Positions 12,677-24,200 of a stretch of 64,000 bases of DNA are shown here, piece by piece. The notes beneath the pieces are model-generated. The model was given only the letters and a program-made list of their open reading frames with translations, had not been told where the DNA came from and did not search any database. Where the stretch lies: assembly GCA_001939145.1 (NCBI GenBank), contig LSRX01000577.1:102312-166311 (forward strand). The letters are read 5' to 3'. This DNA is from Symbiodinium microadriaticum. Taxonomy: Eukaryota > Sar > Dinophyceae > Suessiales > Symbiodiniaceae. Every line of letters starts with the position of its first letter. Positions within the stretch are counted from its first letter, which is position 1. The translations under genes and the position numbers were made by a program.

Positions 12677-13644
12677 CACAGAAAAAGCATATCAGTATCA
12701 CACAGAGCTGGGGATTACCAAACTCGCTGGGATGAGTGGTTCGGTTTCGTGTCCGGAAGGGATCAAGAGCAGATTCGTCCACTTGTGTTCACCTAATATT
12801 CATTCCGTTCTGGTGTGGAGAGAAGGCCCAAACCCACGGAGCTCTTTCCTTCCCTACAAACCATAAGTTTTCGTCGGAGGTAGTAGCTCCCAGTGCTCTA
12901 AAAAGCCCTTCCCCTCCGGTTCCGCAGCGGGCAAGCGGAGGCGGCGAGGCGAACGAACCCGGCACTGCAACGTGCGTTCCAGGAGAGCCTGGAGGCGCCC
13001 CCCCCCGGGGGATTCCTTTTTTTGCGGACTTGCGTCGCCTCGACTGGCGTCCCCTGACAAAGCCGCACTTAGCTTCTTAGACTCTGGAGGCGCCAAGACA
13101 GCGGGTCCTCAAGTTCGACTGGCTAGGCCTGAAAGGGACGTGGCAGGGGAGCCCCTGGGAGCGGCGAAGGAGCGGCCCGCGCATTGCACTGTGCACAGGC
13201 TGGGATGAGCCGAAGAAGCTCTTTGAAACGGATTTGCGGGCAGGGGCCGCTTGAAGAGGTTCAGGGAGAGTTTGAGGAGGTTGAACACCTTGGCTTGGTT
13301 TAGGTCCAGGTGTTAAGGCGATGTACATACGAGCAGCCGGCTGCGTGGCATCTGCTCCTTGCAGAGCTTGCCAAGTTTTCAGTGCAATGGCATAATGGCA
13401 TCAGAGGGCCAAGAAGGGCAAGTAGTGATAGCTTGTCTTCGTTGAGCACAAGAGCGCGAAAGAAGGACACGCAGAGTTGCTCAAGGCTGTGCTTGAAAGC
13501 TTGGAGTCTGCGCACTGGCCAGTTCACCCAAGTGTCAATACGGCACGCAGTAGAGCTTTTGCTGAACTCCAGCGAAAGTGAATGCACACGCAGAAAAAAA
13601 GACGCTTTGACTGCTGTGATTGATCCGGCCCAGAAGCTCGCCAG

Positions 13645-14809
13645 GCCATGGAGCAGCAGACCATTTCGGTGGCCAAGCCAGGGCTCACCTGTCGTTTGAG
13701 GCACCCTCCCTTAGCTCTTGGAGCGGACATGAGCTGCTGCCTCCATGGCAGGGCCCGTTGCAGCGTCGTTGCGGCGCAGAGCTGGGCAGTGGATCCTGAC
13801 GGGGCTTCTTTGATTCAGGCCCGGAGCGGCAGCTCACGGTCTCACGTCCCCCGTTCTACGCCTCTCCGTGCCGAGCTCACCGGGCTCCCGGCTCCGCTGC
13901 TCAGCCGCTTCGACCTGATCCTCGGACTCCGAGGCGCGGGGCCGCGAGTGCGAGTGTCGCGTGTCCTGGTCGTGGTGTGGTCTTACTTGGTGCGGGTTAA
14001 AATATATCTCAGTTCTCGAGGAGCCAGGACGGGAGATGAGGAGCTCGCGGAGGCCATCCTGGGAGCAGGCACTGCGGCGGCAGGGCCTTAGAAGCGTCTT
14101 CCGGGCCCTTCTTGTCAGAGGTGACCCTGCGGCCGAAGGACAGGCCTTGCGTTTCCAGACCTTGAAGGACCACGAGAGAGTTTTTCTCTGCGCCAAGACT
14201 TATGCCGGTTTGCACGAGGACTTCGTTGCCGCCGCTCAAGAAAGCGTGCTTCGGGATTCGCCGGACGGGGCATCGGGTTTCGACAGTGCAGCCTCGCCAT
14301 TCGACCCGTCATCTGGGAAGGATGACAATGCTCGCACACTCTTGGAGACTTACTACCAGAAGCTTCGAGGATGGCTGCAGAGAGTGAGCGTGCAGACATC
14401 CGAAAGATTCCCGGCAGAGCCCGAGCCCTCGCCGCAGAGCGGTGGGTTGGCGAGCCAGGACCCGGCCTCGGGCGCTCGGGGGAGGTCAGCGTGGCTTGCT
14501 CGTGGCAGAGAAGCGGCTAAAGTAAGTGCGAATAGTAGTGCGAATGAGAGCTCTTCGTATGCGGGCTGCCCTCCCAAGGTGACGGCTCGAAGCCTTGAGA
14601 GCTTGATCCGCCTGTCCCGAGTCCAAGTCTGAGACCTGTCAACCACCTGGAAAAGGCTCTCTGGTCATGTCTCGATCAGGCACATGCACGCTTGATGCGG
14701 CGACATGGCCATGCCGGCTTGTTGTTTCGGAAGGGTGCCATCTGTGCGCATGTGGATGGCAGGTGCTGTGCAGCTGCAGGATGCTGTCGCCGTGGTCTTC
14801 TTGCATCAG
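13645..14809 (+). CDS. MCM-family replicative helicase, C-terminal half in micro-exons (partial)
   Basis: MCM proteins are AAA+ helicase subunits that unwind DNA at origins or in repair. Exon 13645-13700 encodes the MCM signature AMEQQTISVAKPG. It joins through a 51-nt GC-AG intron (13701-13751) to ARCSVVAA, and the same frame later gives LPAPLLSRFDL, which contains the arginine finger, near 13887-13927. Further exons are 14321-14383 (ARTLLETYYQKLR), 14579-14620 (VTARSLESLIRLSR), 14680-14707 (AHARLMRR) and 14763-14809 (VQLQDAVAVV). The joins 14383/14579, 14620/14680 and 14707/14763 keep the frame and rebuild the C-terminal MCM helical region. The link between about 13930 and 14321 is unresolved. 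The Walker A and Walker B parts were not found in the 970 bp upstream, so the gene is truncated, split by a long intron, or a pseudogene. Different motifs resemble MCM3, MCM7 and MCM9, so I do not name the subfamily. Confidence 0.7.
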
Positions 14810-15993
14810 GTGCGAGTGGGCCTTACTGTGCGCCTTCCTGCATGGCTACAAGAAAGTGACGGCTCGACAGGTGTGTTGGAGGAGCCACTCTCCGGATTCT
14901 AGCCAGGCCACGGCCGCCGCGGCAGACTACAAGGAGAAAGAAACAAGTTGCGCACATCAGCGTCAGGTTCTTCTTTCAGAAAGCAGCTTTGGACCGCTCT
15001 GCCCGGCGCACATCCGGCGCCTGAGCCACAGCGGCAGAGCTGCTCTTGTGTTTGGCATCCTGTGAGGGGAGCCTCTGAGTTCCAGACTTCCAGAACTTAG
15101 GTTTAGATATGAGCAGTGACATCACCTCTGGCACCGATTATGAGGCAACGCCGGGGCAGGCTTTCCGTACAGTCTGGATTGCTAGCTCTGGCTGCAATCC
15201 CGGCGCCTTTTTGTTTAACAACTGCGAGTGCTGAGCATAGTACACTTGCCAGATTAGACCACGGGTGCCTGCATTATACTTTCAGATTTGTTCTCAGGTG
15301 GTCGAAGGTGCTGTCTTGTGGAGTCTTGGCCTCGAGAAGGACTGGGCGGAAGCATCAACGGTAACCTGAAACGCAGCCATTGCAGCAATTCTACAATGCT
15401 TCCACGAAGAGCGGCAAGTGCACGCCGTGGTGGTGGCTGCAGTCGTGTTGCTCCGATGCCCAGGGTGGTTTTCCGAAGTATCATTGCCAGGGTGCGGCAA
15501 GACTTGTGCATTACTCCCATGCTAACTCTTCCAAGCATTAGGCACCATTCGTTAGTCAGCGCAATTCCTGTCCTTGTCTCCTGCCATGGCCTCCACTGGC
15601 GGTGCCCCACTTGCACAACATCATTATGGACAACAAGGAAGTTCAAATTGGCTCTGACTCTGTTTTCTGTGGATTTGTGTGGTGTCCCGAACTTTTTCGT
15701 TTCCACGTGTGCGAGAGACACGCTCAAGGCGATCCATCGCCGTCCGATGTGCAAGCCGCCGCCGGGGCGCTGGCTGCACATGCGGAGCAGACTGCTGAGG
15801 TCCAACGTATCAATATTTAGAGAATGCCCCTCTGCGACAAAGCATATTCTGAAGTCATACCAGGCACAAATACAGCTTATCCACCCGGAACATCAAAGTA
15901 GCACGCGTCCCCAAACCCTTAATACTCAAGCTTAAGAGGTCCAACGTAGCCACTGGACATGCTGAGCTTAGCGTTGCTTCGAGCGGTGTTCAG

Positions 15994-16470
15994 GAGTCTG
16001 ATGACTACCTCCAAGCGGCTCAGACCCTGGCGCGACATTTAGCAGCCGAGCCAGATGCTTCGGATCTGGTGGCGGCGGCGCTGTTGAGGCAGGCCTTGGG
16101 AACAGAGGTGGTGAACCCAGAGCCTCGCCTTCCATGGACCTTTCATTCCGTTTAGTGCCTCTGGTTCATCAGCCCGCCGCATGCCGCTGCTTAAGGACAC
16201 GGACCTCAACGCCGTGTCAGCGGCCCTCGCCACCCACATGGCTGAAGCGTGCAGCAGTCCGGAACACCTGGAAACCGTCGCAGCAGCTTTGGCGCAACAC
16301 CTCCTCAAGCAGGAAGCCTCCTGGCGCATTTGCATCGGTGTCAGGGCGAAGCAGTGAAGCAGTGTAGTAAATGTTGCTGCATGTGGTGCCAGGTGGAAGT
16401 GCCTGTTGAGGGATTGGCCGACGTGGTCGCGAAGGCGTGCGCCCGTGAAGCTACGTTTATGTCAGTTTAG
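15994..16470 (+). CDS. Helical-repeat-like protein exons, unknown
   Basis: Three + strand pieces share a pattern of Ala/Leu-rich helices. Piece 1 (15994-16155) contains LQAAQTLARHLAAEPD followed by DLVAAALLRQALG. Piece 2 starts at an ATG at 16181, ends at TGA 16355-16357 (58 codons), and contains NAVSAALATHMAEACSSPEH followed by TVAAALAQHLL. Piece 3 (about 16393-16470) contains GLADVVAKACAREA. The similarity of pieces 1 and 2 (A-x3-LA-x-H, then VAAAL-x-Q) suggests repeats of one protein, but the three lie in different frames and need introns between them. Piece 1 is preceded by a CAG-G acceptor-like site. I cannot assign a named repeat family; HEAT-like or pumilio-like folds are only guesses. 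Confidence 0.4.
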
Positions 16471-16479
16471 GCGTTGCAA

Positions 16480-17640
16480 GACCGACTTGGGCCTTCCTGG
16501 TCACAGATGCGACTGCGCGTGTGAATCCATAATGCTGTCTGCGTCGTTCAAGACGAAGGCCTTGCTGACGTATGCCGCGATGCACTGTGCTGGTGATCAG
16601 CCAGAAGAGACGGGCTTTTCCATGGAAGGCAAGGGCAGATGTCTTTCACCCAATCTCGATGACCCAGACGACCGGCTTAGCATGGCTTGCCGGGGCTTCT
16701 GGTAGGAAACTGCTAGGGACACACTGTGTTGCAGTGTGCATAGTTGCACAGGTGAGGCTACGCCGGCAAGAATAACTTCCGACCCCGCACGGCTTCTGAG
16801 AATCCATGCAGCCGCTTGTCTCTTTCAGACGCAACGGTGCAGTGTCCACATTACTTGCCCGACAATTCAGCGTTCGCCTCCGTTGAGCTCTAAGTGCTTC
16901 CCAGGCCCTCCGGCAGGAGCTCATGCAAGGCATTCGCATCGGCGACACCGTGCAGATTCGATCGGCCCTGAATCGAGGACTGCTTGCAAGATCTTGCATG
17001 TACAGTTTTCTCTCGTGGATCACTGCGCAGCTCTTTATAGGTGCATCACTCTCGGCGCACTACTACTCCACAAGGATGCCCGCCAGGCAAGAGGAGATAC
17101 GCTGCAAGACAAAGAGCGTCGCTTCAACATCCTCCGCTAGGTTCAACGGAGTGCCTGTCATGTTGCAGCTATGTTTCGGGACGGGGATATGACGGTTTTG
17201 CGGTAGATTGTTGACTATTGCCACTATTGATGTTGGGTGCTTTGGCTTGTGCCTGGCCTCATCTGGCTTGCGGTCTTTCACGCTCTGGTGTGCTGCCAGG
17301 CAAGACAAGAAGTGAATCACTCCTTCACGTGACGATGTGCTTGGCTTTCCAGGCCGTCTGTGCCGCTTCATGGAACACCGAAGGGCCCAACAACGAGTTT
17401 GGTGAATCCAGTGGACTGGGCGGTGCTTGAAGGCCGCTACAAGGAGTGCATGCCGCCTTGAGAACAATTTCAATTCCGGAGACAACGCTTACGCAGCAGA
17501 ACGATTCTGTGGGCAAAGTCGCAATATGGATGTGACAAGAGATTGATTGGAGGGGTCCTTCTCCGGTGACATGTGCCAGTAGGAAGTTTTGGTGAGTGGG
17601 CAATGCAAGTTTGTCAACATTGTACCGTGACCGATAGACC
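16480..17640. other. No supported gene
   Basis: Short overlapping frames on both strands, none with a motif I recognise. It may be intronic to the flanking genes. Confidence 0.4.
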
Positions 17641-17721
17641 TGTGAGCACTTGAGTTCAGACTGGGAAAAAGAGAGACCACTGCTCTTCACAGCAGTTGGA
17701 CAGCAGCTCAGAAAGGAGGCG

Positions 17722-18291
17722 ATGTTTCTCCTGGAGCTGACGGATGGCCACATGGTTTTCAATCGCGACGAGGAGCGGAGCTGCTTGCAGGCCACTCATC
17801 CGTTCTCGGAAAGCTTTTGGGCCGTTCTGGGGATCCGTGTTCTCTCGTCCGTGGGTGTTGCTGTTGTGTCTCGGTATAGTCCAAGCTGGAGCAGAGCTGG
17901 GAGCAGGTTGTGCAGATGGCCCAACGCAGCAAGCAAGCGGTCGTGGTGGCATCTCAACGAGGTTCCGTGGCTGCGTGAATCCACGGGACATCTTTTCTCG
18001 CGGTATTTCTTGCTGCCTAGGCCAGGCATCTCTGCTGCAGATGCTTCTCGAGCGCTCTGCCGACGTCGCTCAGCAGAACCTCTGGGGCGAAACGGCGTTG
18101 CATGTGGCCGCGAGGGCTGGTCAGGAGGAGCGGGTTTGCCACTCCACGCTGTGTTCTACAGGCATCGGGACGTCGTGTTTCAGGGAATCAAGGGGTTTCG
18201 CAGGAGATTGTGCTTCGACACAAGAACAAGGTATTCGGATCTATTTGGGGGCCGAAGGCCCGTGTGCAAATTCCTCCACGAACGGGAGCCT

Positions 18292-18328
<37 letters not shown>

Positions 18329-19990
18329 TTACAAACCTGTGCAGTGTTGCCTAAGCTGAAGCCAGTTGACTGTGTTGGTGCACTGCAAGAGTTGAGGCTG
18401 TGTATAGCCGAGCCTTTGGGGGATAATCCCCCATCGGAACCTGAAAAACCTGCCAAGACTTGCAGGTGCGCGTGCGCGTGCGAGGGAAGGGGGGAGGACT
18501 CACCCCGACCCTCAAGCCTGGTAGAGAGAGAGAGAGAGAGAGAGTTACAAACGGGGTCTCTCTCGACTAGCTGCCAGACTCCGCAACCCAGGACCGAGCC
18601 TACCCTTTAGGGGTGCTATGCTGTGGCCCCCCCCTTGCGAAGTTGCCATCGGGGCCCCTTTTACTTTGTAGCCGTCATGCCACTCGACCCTGGGAACACG
18701 GAATTGTAGTCGTGCAGAGATCGGCCAGGCCCTGCCTCTTCCTCGTTCCGTTCAGGTTTCCTTGTCTTGAGTAGGTTCGGCTAGGGTCTGCTTGTGGGGC
18801 TTGGGAGGTTTCTTGCTAGTCTTAGGGGGTTTCCCGTCGGAGGAGGAAGATGCTAGTTGCCTGCATTCCGGAACCAGGTCCAGTCACATAGAGGGTGACC
18901 TCTCTAACCGTTTTTTGCTTCCAACATCCAGGTGATTGAACCATGACCACAGGACAGCCCTGGAATCTCCCAGTGAACCACCAACATTCGGGCAATCCAT
19001 GGCCTTCAGTCACTAGTTGTCTTGTTGATGTTCATTTTGATCGCAGATTGCCTTCATGTTGCATAGCACATAATCTCACCACTGGCCCCGTAACATACGG
19101 GGGCGCTGATGCGCGCGATCGAGGGGCAACCCTCGGTCGTAGCCCTGGCGAAAGAAAGAGAGTTATCGAGCGAGAGTGAAGCCCGAACAATCCGTCGGAG
19201 CGAACATCGCTCGGAAGGCCCCAAAGCCGCTTCCCTCAAAAGCCTGACAGGGAGGGGGTCGCTTGGCGCGGGTCTGCATGCGCAGACCTGGACCTGGACC
19301 CGCTGGAAGGAAGGAAGGAATGAAGAGAAGCCCTAGCCCTGACGAAAGAAAAGAGAGAAGCTGTGGCCATAAAGGGGGATGCACTCCTTCAAGCTCATCC
19401 CTTCGCACAGCCGAGCCACTGGGAGGAAACCCCCACAGTGAACCTGCCACGACTTGCGCGTGCGGGAGGGAGGGCAGCCGCCTACCTCCTCTGCCATGGT
19501 TTTTCTGAGAGAGAGAGAGAGAGAGAGCAACAAAATGCTGTTTCGGCTGAAATGCAGCTGGTAAACCCTCGTGAACAACAAGGCAGTGCTTCTGGTTCAG
19601 AGTGGGCGGCCGTGTTCGTGGGTAACGCTTTAGATACTCGAAGTGCTTTGAGAACATGCATGTTTTAGCCTTGTACCTCCGAGACCCTACTGTAGCCGTC
19701 GGTTCGCCGAAGCTGCTCGAGCGTTAGTCGGGTTCTTAGGCAGTTCGACAACCTTCTTTTGCCGAGCCCCGGTCGGCAATTGCAGCTTCCCTGTGTTTTT
19801 GAATGGGGCCCGGCACGCTGCTGGTGGAGGGGTCGGGAAGATCGAATCTCATGCCCAGAAAGTCAGGCCCCAGGAGAAGAAGAAGGTTTAGACTCTAGGC
19901 ATTGTCGAGCGAGGAGGTGGTGTCCCTGCTGCTGCAGCACGGTGCATGGCAGAAGGAGCCGCGCAAGCGGGAGGTGCTCACACATGCAGA
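17722..19990 (+). CDS. Ankyrin-repeat-like gene, partial exons
   Basis: Ankyrin repeats are helix-turn-helix protein-binding modules. The clearest exon, about 18021-18135, follows a CTAG-G acceptor and reads SLLQMLLERSADVAQQN then WGETALHVAARAGQEE, a good ankyrin consensus (G-x-TALH-x-AA-x-x-G). A second exon near 19902-19990 reads EEVVSLLLQHGAWQKEPRKR, the end-helix plus hairpin type. A weaker candidate, MFLLELTDGHMVF, lies at about 17722-17760. The exons are in different frames and no complete model was built. The second exon is paralogous to one at about 30980 beyond the retrotransposon (LLLKHGAWEKEPPEKR), so the two ankyrin blocks are related, either as tandem duplicates or as one locus split by the insertion. 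The sequence between the exons is occupied by the GA-rich cassette repeats. Confidence 0.5.
18294..18550. repeat. GA-rich cassette, copy 1
   Basis: Two (GA)n tracts (18294-18327 and 18525-18544), each followed by GTTACAAAC, bracket a segment with the landmarks AGCCGAGCC, a CCCCC run, GAACCTG, CCAAGACTTGC and GTGCGCGTGCG. The same landmarks occur in the same order in copy 2 at 19405-19530. Probably a diverged intronic or non-autonomous repeat. Confidence 0.6.
19405..19530. repeat. GA-rich cassette, copy 2
   Basis: Shares with copy 1 the ordered landmarks AGCCGAGCC, AACCCCCACAGTGAACCTG, CCACGACTTGC and GCGTGCGGGAGGG, ending in a (GA)n tract at 19508-19528. It is more compact than copy 1. The similarity was judged by eye only. 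Confidence 0.55.
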
Positions 19991-20420
19991 GGCAATCGGC
20001 TCCGATTGCCTTCTTACACAGCGGGGGCAGGGCATGGGTCTCTTTCCTCGCCCGCGCTGCAGAGGCCCAGAGGATGCAGCAGGTGATCGTGGCCGCAGGA
20101 GTTTTGGAGCTTTTTGAGATGAAATGGCTAATTTGATCGCGCTTGTGTGCGGGGGCTGTATTCAGGAGTATCCGCCGATTACACTGAGAGCATCCTCGAT
20201 CGACAACTGCCTGGGTATCAGGAGGTGCAGCGGAAGCATCCGGAGGGCAGCAGACACCAGGTGTTACCAGGTGACAGGTTGGAGACTCGGCTGCCTGAGA
20301 CCAAAAAGCCAAAGAGGAAAGCAGAGGAAAGGAGAGGCGGAGGAGGACTGGGAAGACTCGGCTCCACCTCGCTCCAGAGAGTCTCGAGAGAGTCTCGAGT
20401 GAGGTGTTTGGCGAGGGAAG

Positions 20421-20454
20421 GCTGCGTGAGATGCTGCGTGAGATGCTGCGTGAC
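20421..20454. repeat. 12-bp tandem repeat, three copies
   Basis: The unit GCTGCGTGAGAT occurs twice, followed by GCTGCGTGAC. It sits just downstream of a pair of AGTCTCGAGAG-type repeats (about 20375-20400). No function is evident. Confidence 0.8.
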
Positions 20455-20787
20455 TCGCGTGAAGTATAAGACCACTGCAGCAGTGGTTTCCTATGGCTGC
20501 AGATACCACAGGAATTTGCACGGAAGATTTTCATGTCATGTGGAAGTCCTCTTGAATCCTGAAAGCTATGCACATCTTGCCAGGTGCTCCAAGCGCTGTC
20601 CGAGACAACCTGCAAGGCATCTGCAAGAAACTCCTTCGAGGACAGCACTTTGAAGCATTCTGTCGCAATCAGAGGCGGACCACGACTTCACCGTCTCCGC
20701 TATCCTAGATCTCGCTGGCGCTTCCAGGGCCAGGCCCAAAAGGGGGGGCTCAGGGGCCACGCCGACGCGCCGCCGACGCGCCGCCAT

Positions 20788-21109
20788 NNNNNNNNNNNNN
20801 NNNNNNNNNNNNNNNNNNNNNNNNNNNNNNNNNNNNNNNNNNNNNNNNNNNNNNNNNNNNNNNNNNNNNNNNNNNNNNNNNNNNNNNNNNNNNNNNNNNN
20901 NNNNNNNNNNNNNNNNNNNNNNNNNNNNNNNNNNNNNNNNNNNNNNNNNNNNNNNNNNNNNNNNNNNNNNNNNNNNNNNNNNNNNNNNNNNNNNNNNNNN
21001 NNNNNNNNNNNNNNNNNNNNNNNNNNNNNNNNNNNNNNNNNNNNNNNNNNNNNNNNNNNNNNNNNNNNNNNNNNNNNNNNNNNNNNNNNNNNNNNNNNNN
21101 NNNNNNNNN
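20788..21109. other. Assembly gap (322 N)
   Basis: A run of unknown bases. It begins within GC-rich host sequence with a repeated GCCGACGCGCC motif and ends inside the left LTR of the retrotransposon. The missing sequence should contain the outer part of that LTR and the left target-site duplication. The gap probably reflects collapse or failure at near-identical LTRs. Confidence 0.99.
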
Positions 21110-21227
21110 CTAATGTCTTAAAGACACGTAGGGCCAAAGGAGCTCCTGGAATCGCAGAACGAACTCACTCCGACATGCGAGCACATGCAGTGTGAAGGCA
21201 CATCTGAAATGGACATGTCCTCTGACA
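21110..21227 (-). repeat. 3' LTR of copia element (visible part)
   Basis: This 118-bp sequence recurs at 29973-30090 with one difference (G at 21123, A at 29986). In element sense it starts with TGTCAGAGGACATG at 21227, giving the usual TG end. The stop codon of the polyprotein lies only 26 bp inside it. The rest of the LTR falls in the gap. No obvious polypurine tract is visible next to it; the adjoining bases read CCTTCCCCGGGGCA in element sense. Confidence 0.85.
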
Positions 21228-21253
21228 TGCCCCGGGGAAGGATGCCGAAACAT

Positions 21254-24200
21254 TCATGTGCTTGCGCTGTACACAGTCGGATCATCGAAAAGGAGAAAAG
21301 CGGGCTGTGATCCTTCTTGAGTGCGCATCATGCGCCGGCGCTTCGCGGATATAAAAGCTCCGTCATAGCGGATTCTCCACGTGCCGTTGGACAAAAAGCG
21401 TTTGAGAACATCCTGCTTCGAGGCCTTTGTCAAGCCGTCTGCCAACATATGGTCGCTATCGCACCAAAGAAGGTTCGTCTTCTGAGCCTCGAGATGCTGA
21501 CTTAGAGACAAAAGCTCCAATCCTGTGTACTTGTCTTTTTGGCTGGCCACGAGTACACCCTTTGAGAGTGTGTCAAACATGGCCTTCGCATCGACAATCA
21601 GGTAGGAATGGACCTTAGACGCCGTCAATTCAGGCGTCTTCTTGTCTACATAGTCCCCGATCATTTCTCGCCACTCCAAGCGGGCGAAGAACAACTCCTG
21701 TTCGGTATCAGCGAGGGATTGGGATTCAGCTGACAACGAGCTCCTGGCGATGCGATGAAGTTTGCCACTCCTCCAAGAGATAGGATTTACTCTCCCAGTC
21801 CCTGCCTCCAAAGCTGGCTGGTTCATGAAGCCTATGAGATGTCCTCCAGTCGAGGACAAGTCCGGTCTATTTGCCAGACTGGCATCCGACCAGCCCACCA
21901 TGCATAACTGTTCAGGATCATCGGCTCCTAAAGCTTGCACTTGCACGGAGAGGCTTCTGGAAGCGTAGACTTCCCTGACGAGCTTGTTCACTTGATCTAC
22001 GATGGAGGAGTCTCTAGCAGCGATCAGACTCTGCAAGTAATTCAGTTTGGCAGCGTGCTGGGGAGCGGTCTGGTAAACGCGCCACTGGACACTTCCGAGA
22101 ATGGCCCGGATCTGGCTCACTTCTTCATCGTTGAGCTTTCTCTCTTCTTTCACTGGATTCATCTGCTTCAACTCTTGGCAGAAAGCACTATGATCAAGAG
22201 TGACTGAATAGTCCTGATGTTGCATCAAAGAGACGCCGCAGTGCTTGAAGTGGCCATATTCCCAAGGAGACCATTCATAAGCCTTGCCGAAAGCATGCAA
22301 GAACTCGCGCCAAACCTTAGACGAACTGTCCCCGGTCATGAGGAAATCGTCCACATGACTGGAAATCAACCCCACAACTTGGGAATTGGCAGGGTCTCTG
22401 ATCCGCCATACGCAGCTATCAGTTGTGAGCCGTTCGGCTCCCAAACTGGTGAGCGTCTTGTGCACGTCCTCGTACCACTCACGAGGGGCTGAAACTAACC
22501 CGTACACCGAACGAAGAAGCTGTACAGCTTGTCCTTCTTTAAGATGCAAAGCTGATGCCAGTTCCGCCACGGGGGCGGCGAAGATGCAACGCTCGGCCTG
22601 CGGTGAACGAGCTTGCAAGAAGGCAGATTTTACATCTCCGCATACGATGTCCCACTTCTTGACGGAAGCCATGTTGAGGAGAAGTTGTCGGGACAACCTG
22701 GACATAGCTGGGCTTACTGTACTGGCGTCTAATAGATTCGGGTCAGAATAACCAAGGATGACGATGCGAGCTTTCGCTTTGACCTTCTCAGTCTGAGGAG
22801 GTTGCGAGGTGCGATCGCGCGCTGCATGGGCATCATCTCCAGTATCCTCGGAAGTACTTTTGAACGTCAAGACCCATCTCATTTTCAAGAGATCCCGTTG
22901 TGGTACAAATTTGGAGGCTGCCTTCACCGCAACGGTCTTTAGCCAATTGTTCACTTCGACTTTCATGGCCTCATCCATCGCTGCACGCTGAGCAGGATTC
23001 AATTTGGCATAGCTGACTTCCACGCCCTTTTGCACAGATTTCGCCAGGAATTTCTTTGGATTTTTGACTATTGATTTCCACTCAGCTTCATTCGAAGGGG
23101 CAGGAAGAGTGACTGCAAACACTGGCGACTCCATCTCACACCCTTCATGGTCACTGTCATTAACATGGAACGCATAGGCCTCCTTCTGACCTTCCAACAC
23201 CGCAAAGCTCGCAGGGAAGTACTGAGGGTCATTGAGGAAGCGAACCATGTTTACACCACCCGATGACATTGCAGCTGAGCTCGGAGCTGGAATCAACTCC
23301 ATCTCCTGGTCCTCCAAAGGTTCTGGAGTATCTCGTTTCCTGTCTACCATCGGCGGCTCTGGTATCAGCTCAAGGTCCTGTTCTGGATCATCAGGTAGCT
23401 CGGGAAGTTGGCGTTCGGGAGGAACGGGAGGTTCAGGAGGTTCCACAGGATCAGGAGCCTCAGTACGCCGTCGAGCTGTCGGGGGAAGAGACCTCGACCT
23501 AGCAGGAGTACGGGATCTTCCTCTCGTTCGATTCCGAGCCACAGTCTCATCATCAAACGAGCCACGTTCAAGTAGATCAGCTAACGAGCTGAAGGTCCAG
23601 GGGAACTCAGATCCCTTTGCTCCTTCTGCTACCAGCCTTTCCGTTTCCGTGGCATGGCGGACCTGACTCTGATGAAACTTCTTCAGTCGCCCATTGCAAA
23701 CCGCCCAAATGATAGCACTCGGCTTCCGAACACCATCAATCACATCAACCTTCGTCTCTAAGGCGAGAACCCTTGCTGGCCCGTAGAATCGGGCGATGTT
23801 CATGCGCGGTCTGTCCACCACGACATTCGCCGGAGTGTCCTGGGGAACTTGAAAGCGCTGGTAGAAGATCAAGTCACCCGGCAAGAATCTTTTAGTAGGC
23901 CTCGTCTTGGAATTCAGAGCTCGAGAGTGAAGATCCTTGGCACGATACTCGAGGAAGGCTTGCTCTGCTTTAGTGCGCAGCTCCAAAGCTTCATACATGC
24001 CATGTGAGGGATCGGCCATCGCACTTTGAGCACATAGTTCGCCTGGTCTCTCTCGACTGTGGCCTGTAATAGAGGCATCTCTTCCGAAAGCCCATTGGGC
24101 GGGGCTGAAGCCTGAGCTGCGCGCCAACATGTTGTGAGCTGCAACCATCTGAGCGGCAGCTCTGGAAGGAGTGTACTGCTCCGTCCTGATGAATGTTTCA

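Noticed and set aside
15254-15935. Overlapping frames of about 180-215 codons on opposite strands
   Set aside because: Neither has a motif or plausible composition; mutual overlap suggests chance.
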